Counted from the stretch's first letter, positions 1 through 7,409 are shown. The stretch is 64,000 nt of DNA from Glaciecola blandensis (GCF_031846165.1 NZ_JAVRIE010000001.1:930001-994000), one strand, 5' to 3'. Made by a program: numbers and translations. The notes: generated by a model not told the origin, from the letters alone.

Positions 1-1
1 G

Positions 2-427
2 GCCGAACGTTTAATTTTACCTCAAGAAGAGTATTTTGGTTACGCCACTATACTGGGTTTAACGTCTGACTATCCTTTTACGGATAATCCGCGTAAGCCT
101 CGTTTGCCCAAACCTACAGACTGGCAACAACAGTTAGGCCAGGATTTTTACGCAAAAAAAATCACCTGGCTAGACATGATGGAAACGAGCTTGAAGCGAT
201 ATACGCTTGAAGAAAACACAAAGCAGCGTAACAAAACCCTGCAAATTCTGGCGGATGCATTGCCCCATCAGGGTCTGTACAATCTACAAATTGCTGAAGT
301 GAAGTTTCAACAAGGTCGCTACAATGAATCTCTGCATTATTATCAGCGGGCCAAACTTGCAGGCGCCATTGGTAATACGATTGATTCAAATATCAGCACC
401 TTAGAGTCGATATTACAAAAAGATTAG
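2..427 (+). CDS. C-terminal part of an unidentified protein with a TPR-like tail (5' end outside window)
   Basis: The reading frame is open from base 2 and ends in TAG at 425-427, so this is the last ~141 residues of a longer protein whose start lies before the window. The last ~70 residues look like a helical tetratricopeptide-type repeat (ILADALPHQGLYNLQIAEVK followed by FQQGRYNESLHYYQRAKLAG). The upstream part (LILPQEEYFGYATILGLTSD) is not a family I recognise. It runs opposite to the integron cassettes and appears to be the chromosomal gene flanking the distal end of the array. An internal TTG at 104 is only a possible start; I prefer a partial gene because the coding signal continues upstream without a break. 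Confidence 0.6.
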   Translation, partial: AERLILPQEEYFGYATILGLTSDYPFTDNPRKPRLPKPTDWQQQLGQDFYAKKITWLDMMETSLKRYTLEENTKQRNKTLQILADALPHQGLYNLQIAEVKFQQGRYNESLHYYQRAKLAGAIGNTIDSNISTLESILQKD

Positions 428-460
428 GCACTGAAATAGCCTATTGCGGTTTACAGAGGT

Positions 461-562
461 TTGACGATTACACTGACTTTCGCCTCCACCTCCTCAATTA
501 GCTCTTGATCCATGTATTGATATTCATCAGGAATGTCCAATATGTTTGGTAAGCTAAGTTTT
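461..562 (-). pseudogene. 3' remnant of an unknown gene at the distal edge of the integron
   Basis: Directly after the TGA of the DUF6868 gene, the same minus-strand frame stays open for about 33 codons to a TAA at 461-463. The translation is protein-like and acidic (LPNILDIPDEYQYMDQELIE, ending EVEAKVSVIVKPL). It has no start codon or Shine-Dalgarno, so it looks like the C-terminal stump of a gene cut off when the array's distal boundary formed. It could instead be chance coding. Confidence 0.35.
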
Positions 563-810
563 CACGAACCCATTACTTTTAAAGCAATATATGGTGATAA
601 ATTTAAGAGTAGTATCGCTATTTTATAGTTACCCAAAAACGCAAAATACATGTTGGGTAAATCAGACGCTTCAACGCCGACGATTTTACTGTGAAGATTA
701 ATGGTAAAACGTTTAAATACGATAATAAAAAACGCTGAGAACAAATAAATACCAATATTGATTACAGTACACCAACCGAAAAATGTAGTCAGTTCATTTG
801 CGCTAATCAT
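562..810 (-). CDS. DUF6868 family small membrane protein
   Basis: 82 residues with two hydrophobic segments. The pattern of an N-terminal LTTFFGWCTVINIGIYLF stretch, a central HSKIVGVEASD loop and a C-terminal NLSPYIALKVMG matches the DUF6868 family as I remember it; function unknown. A GGAG lies 9 nt before the ATG at 810. The gene starts only 23 bp after the cupin gene stop, where a full attC would be expected but only its inner arm (833-839) remains. It may therefore have been joined to the cupin cassette by a deletion, or be the first chromosomal gene beyond the array. Confidence 0.7.
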   Translation of the reverse strand: MISANELTTFFGWCTVINIGIYLFSAFFIIVFKRFTINLHSKIVGVEASDLPNMYFAFLGNYKIAILLLNLSPYIALKVMGS

Positions 811-832
811 TAATTATATCTCCGTGATATTT

Positions 833-839
833 GTTATAC
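833..839 (-). other. Orphan attC inner arm (R'' remnant) after the cupin gene
   Basis: GTTATAC on the plus strand, overlapping the cupin stop codon. It is an exact reverse complement of this cassette's own left-behind boundary core at 1178-1184 (gtataac), as expected of a genuine R'' arm. No outer arm follows; the DUF6868 gene starts instead. The attC was probably truncated by deletion. Confidence 0.55.
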
Positions 840-1145
840 GCTGCCAGCTCGTTCTACTACCAAAATTCTCGCTTGGCCTTGAGGGTGAGCAACATGCTCA
901 GTACCTATTGAAGCAAAAAATATATCTCCAGTGTTTAGAATAGCAGACTTAATCTCGTTATTTTCTTTATAGAGCATTTCGACAACACCATCCATAACTG
1001 CAAAAACTTCTTCGCCATCGTTTACATGCCACTTGTACGGTTTGTCTGTCCAATGCAAACGAGTAGTAATACCGTTCATACTGGCGATATCCTTAGCACC
1101 CCATGCCTTGCTTGCGGTGAACTCTTTACTTCTAATGACTTCCAT
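834..1145 (-). CDS. Cupin-domain protein (integron cassette gene)
   Basis: 103-residue single-domain cupin. The conserved beta-barrel signature is visible as TRLHWTDKPYKWHVNDGEEV and, later, NTGDIFFASIGTEHVAHPQG, carrying candidate metal-ligand His and Glu residues. Small cupins of this kind act in sugar or ligand binding or as dioxygenase-like enzymes; the substrate here cannot be inferred. A strong AAGGAG sits 5 nt before the ATG at 1145, so the start is clear. It is the most distal recognisable cassette gene of the array. Confidence 0.8.
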   Translation of the reverse strand: MEVIRSKEFTASKAWGAKDIASMNGITTRLHWTDKPYKWHVNDGEEVFAVMDGVVEMLYKENNEIKSAILNTGDIFFASIGTEHVAHPQGQARILVVERAGSV

Positions 1146-1177
1146 TGTAACTCCTTTTTAATGCGATATTTCAGGGC

Positions 1178-1256
1178 GTATAACACTTACAATTTATTTA
1201 TGAAAAAGCTGTAATTCAAACCGGTATTTTGCGCGGCCTTGTACGAAGATTTAGGC
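1178..1256 (-). other. attC site 1 (degenerate)
   Basis: Outer core gtataac at 1178-1184 is clear. The expected inner arm (gttaaat, to match the cassette boundary at 2352) is absent; only a degenerate atttagg is seen near 1250. Probably a decayed attC. Confidence 0.5.
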
Positions 1257-1273
1257 TGAACACTGATGTATTT

Positions 1274-1903
1274 TTATTGGGTGGATTCCGGCCGATATAC
1301 CTCACACATATACGTCCCAGATGAAGAGCTCAGAGTTAAAAATCCTGTTGGTAAAGCTCTTGCGTCATAGGGTATATACCCTTCAGAGTAAACGTAATCT
1401 TCTACATAAACTCTGTAATAAACTAAATTCAGAAACTTGGTTAATGTAAGTTGTATAGAGCCGTTTTTCTTTGGTATGGACATCGCTACCACTGGCCTTT
1501 TAAATAAACCTTCATTTTGACTTGCTTTTAAGACTTCATAACGAAAAATCCATTGCGAATCTTCACTTTCAACCATGCCAAATTGTAGAGCCTCACCTTC
1601 GGCAGATGAATCTCCAAGCATTATGCTTATGAACGGTCCATATTCCTCGAAGAATGATTCCTCAATATTGACGGTACATGTAATAGATTCAAAATTATCG
1701 ATTTTATCTATCACCTTTAGGGTAAGGGTGTTTCCACTTGTCGTATTATATTTTTCTTGTTTAGAGAGAAGATTTTTAGTTTCAAGACTTTTTAACTCTG
1801 AAAGATCAGCATGACAAAGGCTCGACATTGTGAGAAGAGTGATGCACATAATCCAAGCAATTATTTTTTGCATGACGGTGAGCGTTTTATTATATGCCAG
1901 CAT
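1274..1903 (-). CDS. Secreted protein of unknown function (integron cassette gene)
   Basis: About 209 residues with a signal peptide (VMQKIIAWIMCITLLTMSSL, then CHA-DLSE). The mature part is beta-rich and of no family I recognise. The ATG at 1903 is chosen because AAAAGG lies 7 nt upstream; an ATG at 1873 just before the signal peptide has no Shine-Dalgarno. The start overlaps the stop of the preceding CSCG protein (1890), so the two are probably translationally coupled and both exported. A decayed attC follows. Confidence 0.65.
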   Translation of the reverse strand: MLAYNKTLTVMQKIIAWIMCITLLTMSSLCHADLSELKSLETKNLLSKQEKYNTTSGNTLTLKVIDKIDNFESITCTVNIEESFFEEYGPFISIMLGDSSAEGEALQFGMVESEDSQWIFRYEVLKASQNEGLFKRPVVAMSIPKKNGSIQLTLTKFLNLVYYRVYVEDYVYSEGYIPYDARALPTGFLTLSSSSGTYMCEVYRPESTQ

Positions 1904-2330
1904 CAATCAACCTTTTGGCTTCCTCTATCAGACTACTAAAATCGTCAAATTCATCGCTGTAAAAGTAGTTTTCCGTAACGTGTCCCTGACACATAAACAC
2001 CTTATCGGAGCTTAAAAAGAATAGTACCCTTTGCCTGATAACAAATGAGGAGCCCAAGCCGCAGTCGCCTCCCCCATATGAAGAATATAAAGTAATGCTT
2101 TCTTGATTTTCACCTTTCAACAATTGCTCTACTCTAACGGTTATTTCTACGCCAGCATCATAGGGACGAACACTTTCATCGATGACTGCAAGATCCCTTA
2201 GACTCACAACGGTGCCAACTAGAATATTCTTTGAATTTTCTAGTTTGTCGATGAGTGGAAGCTCACCACAGGAACATGCATTGGCCCGTGCGGATAATAA
2301 GAGTAAGAATATTGCTAATAAGAACCTCAT
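1890..2330 (-). CDS. Secreted Cys-rich protein with CSCG motif (integron cassette gene)
   Basis: 146 residues beginning MRFLLAIFLLLLSARANA, a signal peptide, followed at once by CSCGELPLID. The mature N-terminal CSCG plus later cysteines resembles small secreted NTR/TIMP-like proteins, but this is only a resemblance. AAGGA lies 11 nt before the ATG at 2330; an in-frame upstream extension to 2444 would only translate the attC of the previous cassette and is rejected. An attC-arm-like attatat overlaps the stop codon, suggesting that this and the next gene were once separate cassettes. Confidence 0.65.
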   Translation of the reverse strand: MRFLLAIFLLLLSARANACSCGELPLIDKLENSKNILVGTVVSLRDLAVIDESVRPYDAGVEITVRVEQLLKGENQESITLYSSYGGGDCGLGSSFVIRQRVLFFLSSDKVFMCQGHVTENYFYSDEFDDFSSLIEEAKRLIDAGI

Positions 2331-2351
2331 TGTTCGATTTTTCCTTTTAGT

Positions 2352-2458
2352 ATTTAACAATAAGCTAAGGGGCGCGGACGTGGTGCGAAAATGGCGAAAC
2401 CGCGCCACGTTTGCGTCCCAGCCCACATTAGTATGCGTTCTCAAGCGTATTGTTATAC
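2352..2458 (-). other. attC site 2
   Basis: 107 bp between atttaac (2352-2358) and gttatac (2452-2458). The interior has complementary arms around gcgcggacgtgg and ccacgtttgcg. Confidence 0.8.
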
Positions 2459-2817
2459 GTTACCTTCGCAGTTAAATAGCCTACTATCAATGCACAGAGG
2501 ATCACGAAAAAATTAACCCAATATATTGAGTAAGTGAATGGGTACATTAACGACACTTGGCAAGCGCCAAAAACAACAATGACACTATTAAGGAAGGATC
2601 CGGTACATAGCCGTGAATACAAGAAAGCAAAAGCTGCAGCCAGCAATCCAAACCCTAGAAGTTGAACTACAAATATATCCCAGAGCAGCATGGATAGGAC
2701 TGTATTAAAAGACTTTGGCATTGCAAAGGCTGCCGTATAACCAGTTAGATGAACGCCAAAAAAAGCAATTGATAACCCACCTAATATTGCGATGGCAATA
2801 GGTAAAAGCTTATTCAT
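2428..2817 (-). CDS. Small multi-pass membrane protein (integron cassette gene)
   Basis: 129 residues with about four hydrophobic segments and no recognisable family. The ATG at 2817 lies 4 bp after the stop of the upstream cassette gene, which itself reads through attC 3, so translation is probably coupled. The last ~10 codons run into the inner arm of attC 2. An upstream in-frame extension to 2925 is a translation of attC 3 and is rejected. Confidence 0.6.
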   Translation of the reverse strand: MNKLLPIAIAILGGLSIAFFGVHLTGYTAAFAMPKSFNTVLSMLLWDIFVVQLLGFGLLAAAFAFLYSRLCTGSFLNSVIVVFGACQVSLMYPFTYSIYWVNFFVILCALIVGYLTAKVTYNNTLENAY

Positions 2818-2821
2818 ATCT

Positions 2822-3238
2822 TTATCTCTCCATAGACGTGTAACGCTTTTGATAAGCGGTTTGGCTGATCTTGGCAACGTCAGCTTGAATTTTTTTGTTA
2901 TATGCCGATCCCAAGTGCGGAACAATTAATCCTAACATTAGACCCCAAAAGAATGCATTTGAAACTCTAGCGCTAACTTTTTCCTCAGCTTGGCGCTGCT
3001 CAATTGAATCAATTATTTGTTCTACAGAACCGTTTTCTACAGTAAGTCGATTTAGTTTGTATTTGCTTTCAACTGCGATTGGAACGCAATACTCTTTGTG
3101 TTTGCGAAAGAAGCCTCTGAGTGCCTGTTGACTAAACCCAGTATCTAACGACAGTGAAATGACACCGCAACCTTTCTCGCCATGAGAGTCGAGAGCCTCC
3201 AAGATTTTCCTTGTTTTCAATTGTGTTTTTTCAACCAT
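2822..3238 (-). CDS. Winged-helix-like protein with one membrane segment; C-terminus encoded by attC
   Basis: 138 residues. The N-terminal ~70 residues look like a winged-helix fold (TRKILEALDSHGEKGCGVIS and SQQALRGFFRKH). A hydrophobic segment follows (AFFWGLMLGLIVPHLG). The reading frame then passes through all of attC 3 without a stop, so the last ~28 residues (from YNKKIQADVAKI) are encoded by the recombination site. It ends 4 bp before the next gene start. Function unknown; the fold assignment is weak. Confidence 0.55.
   Translation of the reverse strand: MVEKTQLKTRKILEALDSHGEKGCGVISLSLDTGFSQQALRGFFRKHKEYCVPIAVESKYKLNRLTVENGSVEQIIDSIEQRQAEEKVSARVSNAFFWGLMLGLIVPHLGSAYNKKIQADVAKISQTAYQKRYTSMER
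2838..2903 (-). other. attC site 3
   Basis: 66 bp; gtgtaac at 2838-2844 and gttatat at 2897-2903. The inner arm matches its cassette boundary (atataac, 3262) exactly. It lies wholly inside the 2822-3238 coding frame. Confidence 0.8.
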
Positions 3239-3261
3239 TTAGAGTTACCATTTACAGTGGC

Positions 3262-3362
3262 ATATAACACCTGATTAGCGAGTGATCAGATTATGGCGTG
3301 TCGGTTGCGAATGCAAGCGGCATGACATGAACTGGGCATCTCTGTTCAATCTCTTGTTAGGT
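3262..3362 (-). other. attC site 4
   Basis: 101 bp; atataac at 3262-3268, gttaggt at 3356-3362. The inner arm matches the cassette boundary at 3891 exactly. Confidence 0.8.
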
Positions 3363-3877
3363 TACCTTGTTAAACAGAACAACCCGCACTCATTAGCCCA
3401 TGTTTCTATTTGAGCTGCTTTCGCTGGATTGCGAAGATAAAAAATATTTGTATCGTCCCAGCTTTCTAAGTATACAGCCTCTAGTTCCGGTAATACGACC
3501 ATGTAAAAATGTGAACTGTCCACGTTATGTGGTGTGCACATCAAATAATTTACTTTAGCGTTGTGAGAAGTAAATTTCCGAAATGATGGTAAAGCTTTAA
3601 TCCTACGTCCCTTAAAAGTAAAATTCAAAATCTCAGTATTATGTATTAGCTTTTCAGCGAATTTTATAAACCTTGAATCTCGTATTTGTTGCTCATCTTC
3701 TGAGACGTCTGAAAGTAACTTTAATGAGTCTTCATGGCCTAACCACCTATCGAATACTGAAACGGCGAGATAGGTATACTTTGAGGTGTCTTCAACAGCG
3801 ACTAACTTGTCTAAATCAGGAAAACTGTCTCGCAGTTCTATCTGAGCATTCTTATTTAAAACTGAAAATCTACGCAT
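3362..3877 (-). CDS. Hypothetical protein (integron cassette gene)
   Basis: 171 residues, soluble, no signal peptide or membrane segment, no motif I recognise. It begins MRRFSVLNKNAQIELRD and ends with a Trp/Cys-containing tail (TWANECGLFCLTR). It occupies its cassette alone between attC 4 and attC 5, with the stop codon in the inner arm of attC 4. Confidence 0.6.
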   Translation of the reverse strand: MRRFSVLNKNAQIELRDSFPDLDKLVAVEDTSKYTYLAVSVFDRWLGHEDSLKLLSDVSEDEQQIRDSRFIKFAEKLIHNTEILNFTFKGRRIKALPSFRKFTSHNAKVNYLMCTPHNVDSSHFYMVVLPELEAVYLESWDDTNIFYLRNPAKAAQIETWANECGLFCLTR

Positions 3878-3890
3878 GTTTCCGCTGGTA

Positions 3891-3959
3891 ACCTAACGCT
3901 TTGCATAAGTTGTTTTGTGGCTCTTTTCCACAAAATCCGTCTTCATGAATTTGTTATTT
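3891..3959 (-). other. attC site 5
   Basis: 69 bp; acctaac at 3891-3897, gttattt at 3953-3959 (one mismatch to the cassette boundary). Interior arms ttttgtgg and ccacaaaa are complementary. Confidence 0.8.
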
Positions 3960-3962
3960 GCC

Positions 3963-4223
3963 TTACACAAACACATAAAAAAGCACCATTAAAACAGGAA
4001 TACCAACCCAGAATATTGGTGATTGGTATATTGGTATTGGCCCAGTTTTATTAAATCCTAATTTTTTAATAAATATGTAATGACAAACTGGAAACACGAA
4101 CAAGTACACAAATAGATAAAGAAGTATTTTCCGTAAGCTATCTTGCCCCTGTGATATCGAAAAAATAGGAAACACGACGCATAAAAGTAAAAATATCCAG
4201 TGCTCTTTCAAATATTTTTTCAT
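3963..4223 (-). CDS. Small membrane protein (integron cassette gene)
   Basis: 86 residues with three hydrophobic segments (around residues 10-25, 33-52 and 68-86). A good AAGGA precedes the ATG at 4223. No family recognised. Small multi-pass membrane proteins are frequent cargo in this array (also 2428, 6567, 10817, 11192). Confidence 0.6.
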   Translation of the reverse strand: MKKYLKEHWIFLLLCVVFPIFSISQGQDSLRKILLYLFVYLFVFPVCHYIFIKKLGFNKTGPIPIYQSPIFWVGIPVLMVLFYVFV

Positions 4224-4247
4224 AACTTCCTTGTTGTTGAACTAAGC

Positions 4248-4337
4248 ATATAACACTAAGCTAACGGGCTAAAACGTGATGCCATAAAATGCGAAGCATG
4301 GCATTGCGTTTTTGTCCCGTTCAGCGCATTGTTATAG
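4248..4337 (-). other. attC site 6
   Basis: 90 bp; atataac at 4248-4254, gttatag at 4331-4337. The inner arm matches the boundary at 5312 exactly. Interior arms gatgccat and atggcatt are complementary. Confidence 0.8.
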
Positions 4338-5297
4338 CTACCAACCTGTAAACTCTAAAATGTTTTCCAACCTAACTAACTCGAAACGATTGAATCCTGT
4401 TTTAGTTTCCCAAAACCTTTTTCTTTCATGCTCGGAGCCAGCACCTTCCCACTCAACAATTAAAAGTTCTTTTTCATCTTTTCTTAGTTTTATTCTATTA
4501 TTTAAATGTTCATCGTAACCCGAGTAACCAAACAAAATAATTTGAGATGATTCTTCAAATGCTTTTTCAAGCCTACGCCAGTACGCACTCAAGATATGGG
4601 ATGATCCTATAATTAATGGCTTATGTTCGACATGAGTTAAAACTATATGGCATTTATCTTCTGGATCTAAGAAGTCTCTGCCGGCATACATAACTTTACT
4701 ATTTTCAACAAATAACGGTGAACCATGTAAATGCATATACCAACCATGCCTATTTACATTGTGTCTGTCTAAGTGCTCTTCATCAAAACCTGAACTCCAA
4801 AAACCATCAATTAATGCTCCGTTGTAACCATTGAGGATTTTCTCAGTAATAAATGCATCATATAGCAAATTATCATAATTTAATGTGACAACATGAGTTT
4901 TTGTATTTTTAACAAATTCAGATAATGGTTCAACAAATGTTTTAGGTAAACTCTGCCCAGAACGTTGATAATGTAGAGCAACCTCATGGATATATTTTCT
5001 AAATGTAGAAGGTAATTCTTTCGCAGGTTCAGAAATCCATGAAGCACCGCTAACTTCAAAATTACTCAAAAACTCAGTTGCAACAATTGCCACTTGTAGT
5101 TTATCTAATTGGTCTTCTGAACTTGGAGGTAATTCATCAGTGGTTCCTTCTATCGCACTAAGAATTAAATCTTTGTGCTCATTGCTTAAATGTTCCGTAT
5201 TGTTCCAGACGCTTTCAAGTCCATTTTGTAAAGAAAAGAAATCAGGATCAAGCGCAAGGCCAATGCCATTACCTGTAATTAAGATTGAACGTGCCAC
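4338..5297 (-). CDS. SIR2-like domain protein, candidate anti-phage NAD-hydrolysing effector (integron cassette gene)
   Basis: 319 residues. SIR2-like features are an N-terminal nucleotide-binding loop (ILITGNGIGLAL), THVVTLNYDNLLYDAF at about residues 134-148 (the N-Y-D motif), MHLHGSP (the catalytic-His region) and IILFGYSGYDEHLN near the C-terminus. This layout is known in stand-alone bacterial SIR2-like proteins, several of which deplete NAD during phage defence. A defence role here is inference from family and location in a cassette array. The start is GTG at 5297 with GGAGGG 4-6 nt upstream; an overlapping ATG is out of frame. The neighbouring cassette carries a trypsin-like protease, but an attC separates them. 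Confidence 0.7.
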   Translation of the reverse strand: MARSILITGNGIGLALDPDFFSLQNGLESVWNNTEHLSNEHKDLILSAIEGTTDELPPSSEDQLDKLQVAIVATEFLSNFEVSGASWISEPAKELPSTFRKYIHEVALHYQRSGQSLPKTFVEPLSEFVKNTKTHVVTLNYDNLLYDAFITEKILNGYNGALIDGFWSSGFDEEHLDRHNVNRHGWYMHLHGSPLFVENSKVMYAGRDFLDPEDKCHIVLTHVEHKPLIIGSSHILSAYWRRLEKAFEESSQIILFGYSGYDEHLNNRIKLRKDEKELLIVEWEGAGSEHERKRFWETKTGFNRFELVRLENILEFTGW

Positions 5298-5311
5298 ATA
5301 TCCCTCCGTAG

Positions 5312-5377
5312 CTATAACACCACGTTTAGAGGCGAAAATTGCTCTTTATTTTTGTCCGCTTCAACGTTTTGTTATGC
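5312..5377 (-). other. attC site 7
   Basis: 66 bp; ctataac at 5312-5318, gttatgc at 5371-5377 (one mismatch to the cassette boundary gaataac). Confidence 0.75.
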
Positions 5378-6217
5378 ATTTGCTGCGATTATCCGCTCGA
5401 CTTCTCTTTCGAGACCAAGAATTTCATTTGAGTTTATTGCCACGCCAATATTATTTGGAATTTGAGTTATTGGCACGGGGACATTTGAAGTTGGGGCAGT
5501 AACGATTTGTATTGCACCAGATGCAGTATGTAGGGCACCGGCATAATGAATACCTAACAGACGAATACGATGGCTACCCATATAGGTGTTACCTTTGTTG
5601 TCCATGTAGCCCCCAATATTTGCTAAAAACACAGGCGAACCACTAGAGCCAGGAAAGCTTGCAATATCAGTGAGAAATTCAGGCTTACCGTTCCACGGTA
5701 CATTAGCGTGGGTAGCTGTGATTCCTTTTCTTATTATCGGAAGGTTATTCTTGGCATCCCATATTCCGTTGGGATACCCAATCATTACTATATCTTCCAT
5801 TGAGGAGAGTGTTTCACGCTCCTCATCTTTGGGAATTAGTTCAGTTTTAAGCGGCATATAAAATAACTTTCCACCTGACTGCTGAATCTTATTTAACAAT
5901 GGTCCAATAAGAAACGCCGCTAAATCTACATTTGGGTCTGGGTGCTTTATGCATTGTTGCTCAAAGTTTGCAAACTGAAATTGTTGGTGCTTACCTCTCT
6001 CCGGCAGACCTTCATCTGTTGCTAAAGTTACGTGAAACCTACCAATCTTTGCATTGGCAACAACATGTTTATTGGTGACTATTACAGGAATACAAGTATC
6101 TTGTTTTTGAAGAAAATTCATGTAAAAACCTGTGCCAGTAGATAGACCACCGCCATGCAAGTCAGTTTCAATTCTCACTGTACTGTGAGTAAGTTGCTCC
6201 ATTAAACCGAGGCTCAT
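5372..6217 (-). CDS. Trypsin-like serine protease (integron cassette gene)
   Basis: 281 residues with an intact chymotrypsin-fold triad: His in VTNKHVVA (about residue 51), Asp in HPDPNVDLAAFL (about residue 99) and Ser in FPGSSGSPVF (about residue 195, the GxSGSP oxyanion motif). There is no signal peptide or PDZ domain, so it probably acts in the cytoplasm, unlike DegP/DegS. Cytosolic trypsin-like domains of this type occur in bacterial conflict systems as effectors or activators; whether that applies here is open. AAGGA sits 7 nt before the ATG at 6217. The stop codon lies in the attC 7 arm. Confidence 0.8.
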   Translation of the reverse strand: MSLGLMEQLTHSTVRIETDLHGGGLSTGTGFYMNFLQKQDTCIPVIVTNKHVVANAKIGRFHVTLATDEGLPERGKHQQFQFANFEQQCIKHPDPNVDLAAFLIGPLLNKIQQSGGKLFYMPLKTELIPKDEERETLSSMEDIVMIGYPNGIWDAKNNLPIIRKGITATHANVPWNGKPEFLTDIASFPGSSGSPVFLANIGGYMDNKGNTYMGSHRIRLLGIHYAGALHTASGAIQIVTAPTSNVPVPITQIPNNIGVAINSNEILGLEREVERIIAANA

Positions 6218-6230
6218 TATTTATCCTTAT

Positions 6231-6298
6231 GAATAACACCATTTTAAGCGGCGATTAACCGCTCTTGTTAATTGACCGTCTTTAAAATTTTGTTATGT
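6231..6298 (-). other. attC site 8
   Basis: 68 bp; gaataac at 6231-6237, gttatgt at 6292-6298 (one mismatch to the cassette boundary). Confidence 0.75.
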
Positions 6299-6303
6299 GA
6301 CCT

Positions 6304-6537
6304 TTACCACGATTCTTGAACAATAATTTTTCCATCACTGCTTTTTTGAGTGACGTGCTGTGTTCGCTTAAAACCATTAAGTGAAGTATGGTCTTCGTAA
6401 ACTACTGAGCCTACAACCTCACCTTTACTATTTATCACTGAGTAGCACTCAATATCAGTTTGAGCCATCGTTCCTTTAGTTCGGGAACGCTCATGCTTGA
6501 GTTCTTCACCTTGCTCTAGCTTTAATTTCGTTATCAC
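6304..6537 (-). CDS. Small hypothetical protein, second gene of a two-gene cassette
   Basis: 77 residues, soluble, beginning MITKLKLEQGEELKHERSRT; no family recognised. GTG at 6537 is chosen because AAGGAG lies 6 nt upstream, whereas the longer frame from TTG at 6564 has no Shine-Dalgarno and contains that AAGGAG inside it. It follows the membrane protein 6567-6932 with no attC between them, so the pair shares one cassette and probably one transcript. Confidence 0.55.
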   Translation of the reverse strand: MITKLKLEQGEELKHERSRTKGTMAQTDIECYSVINSKGEVVGSVVYEDHTSLNGFKRTQHVTQKSSDGKIIVQESW

Positions 6538-6566
6538 TACAATCTCCTTGGTATTTTGTGCCAATC

Positions 6567-6932
6567 TCAGCTTGGAAGTCCAAACCCTGCGATTAAACTG
6601 CCAGGCAGAACGAATATTGTTGTTACAAAGGCCATTAATAGGTTTGCTGGATGAAAAAAACCTAACTTTTTGTAGTTCTTATCAAAACCCTTGACGCCAT
6701 ATTCAGGATAGTATTTTTTGACAATATTTCTAGCAACGTGGATTAGTGTAAAAGCTATGACCACACACAGTAGTGGTACTAAAGCCGTTAGATAGAGGCT
6801 AATTTGAAGATAATCACCTTTTATTGCAGGAAGTCCAAACCTAAAAAATGCACCAAGAAAAGCGTAATAGGTTAAGCATTGCATAATATCTTTCACTAAT
6901 TTGTCATCAGCAAAAACTTTGGTCAGTGACAT
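6567..6932 (-). CDS. Small multi-pass membrane protein, first gene of a two-gene cassette
   Basis: 121 residues beginning MSLTKVFADDKLVKDIMQ with three hydrophobic segments. A strong AAGGAGGG precedes the ATG at 6932; the longer frame to 6989 is a translation of attC 9 and is rejected. No family recognised. Confidence 0.6.
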   Translation of the reverse strand: MSLTKVFADDKLVKDIMQCLTYYAFLGAFFRFGLPAIKGDYLQISLYLTALVPLLCVVIAFTLIHVARNIVKKYYPEYGVKGFDKNYKKLGFFHPANLLMAFVTTIFVLPGSLIAGFGLPS

Positions 6933-6946
6933 ATTCCCTCCTTGGC

Positions 6947-7015
6947 GCATAACACTTTCAATAAGCGTTATGTGCCCGCTTTTGCACAAAATCTGTCTTC
7001 ATTGATTTGTTATAC
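6947..7015 (-). other. attC site 9
   Basis: 69 bp; gcataac at 6947-6953, gttatac at 7009-7015. The inner arm matches the boundary at 7425 exactly. Confidence 0.8.
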
Positions 7016-7019
7016 AGCA

Positions 7020-7409
7020 TTATAAATACATCCTTTCAAGTAAGCTTGGTAAGACTTTATCAAGCGTATTCCTTACCTCTTCAGCTTCTTGAGCGATCTC
7101 GAGCAATCTATTATTTAAATGTGGGTTACTCTTCCAAAAATCTTCATCTATGCTGCTGACACTAAACAATAAATCGCCGGTATACATATCGCCTGAAGCC
7201 AATATGTCGTTCTCAAGTAATTCAAGAGCTAGAGGAACAGTATGTAGCAACCCAATCTTTTGCGAAATTAATAATCTCAAATCCTCAGGACTTAGGTCAA
7301 TTAATGGGGTTTTCTGCAACTCAAAACACCTATTCGCCAGACCCGAATGAAACGACGGTTTTTCTGTTTTCATACCATCTAAAGACTCGATAGTTTTGTC
7401 TAACTTCAT
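7020..7409 (-). CDS. CdiI-like contact-dependent growth inhibition immunity protein (orphan, integron cassette)
   Basis: 129 residues. The pattern of a short N-terminal SxxxLxG helix, LANRCFELQKTPLIDLSPED, LRLLISQKIGLLHTVPLALE, LLENDILASGDMYTGDLL and a C-terminal FWKSNPHLNNRLL matches a CdiI-type immunity family that protects cells from a matching CdiA toxin. No cdiA or cdiB gene is present in the window, so it is an orphan, as expected for a gene that neutralises toxins delivered by neighbours. The ATG at 7407-7409 has no Shine-Dalgarno but overlaps, as ATGA, the stop of a leader ORF starting in the upstream cassette; see 7406-7555. Confidence 0.75.
   Translation of the reverse strand: MKLDKTIESLDGMKTEKPSFHSGLANRCFELQKTPLIDLSPEDLRLLISQKIGLLHTVPLALELLENDILASGDMYTGDLLFSVSSIDEDFWKSNPHLNNRLLEIAQEAEEVRNTLDKVLPSLLERMYL

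Noticed and set aside
4338..6217. SIR2-like gene and trypsin-like gene as one two-gene defence operon
   Set aside because: A complete attC (5312-5377) separates them, and each has its own Shine-Dalgarno; reported only as neighbouring cassettes.
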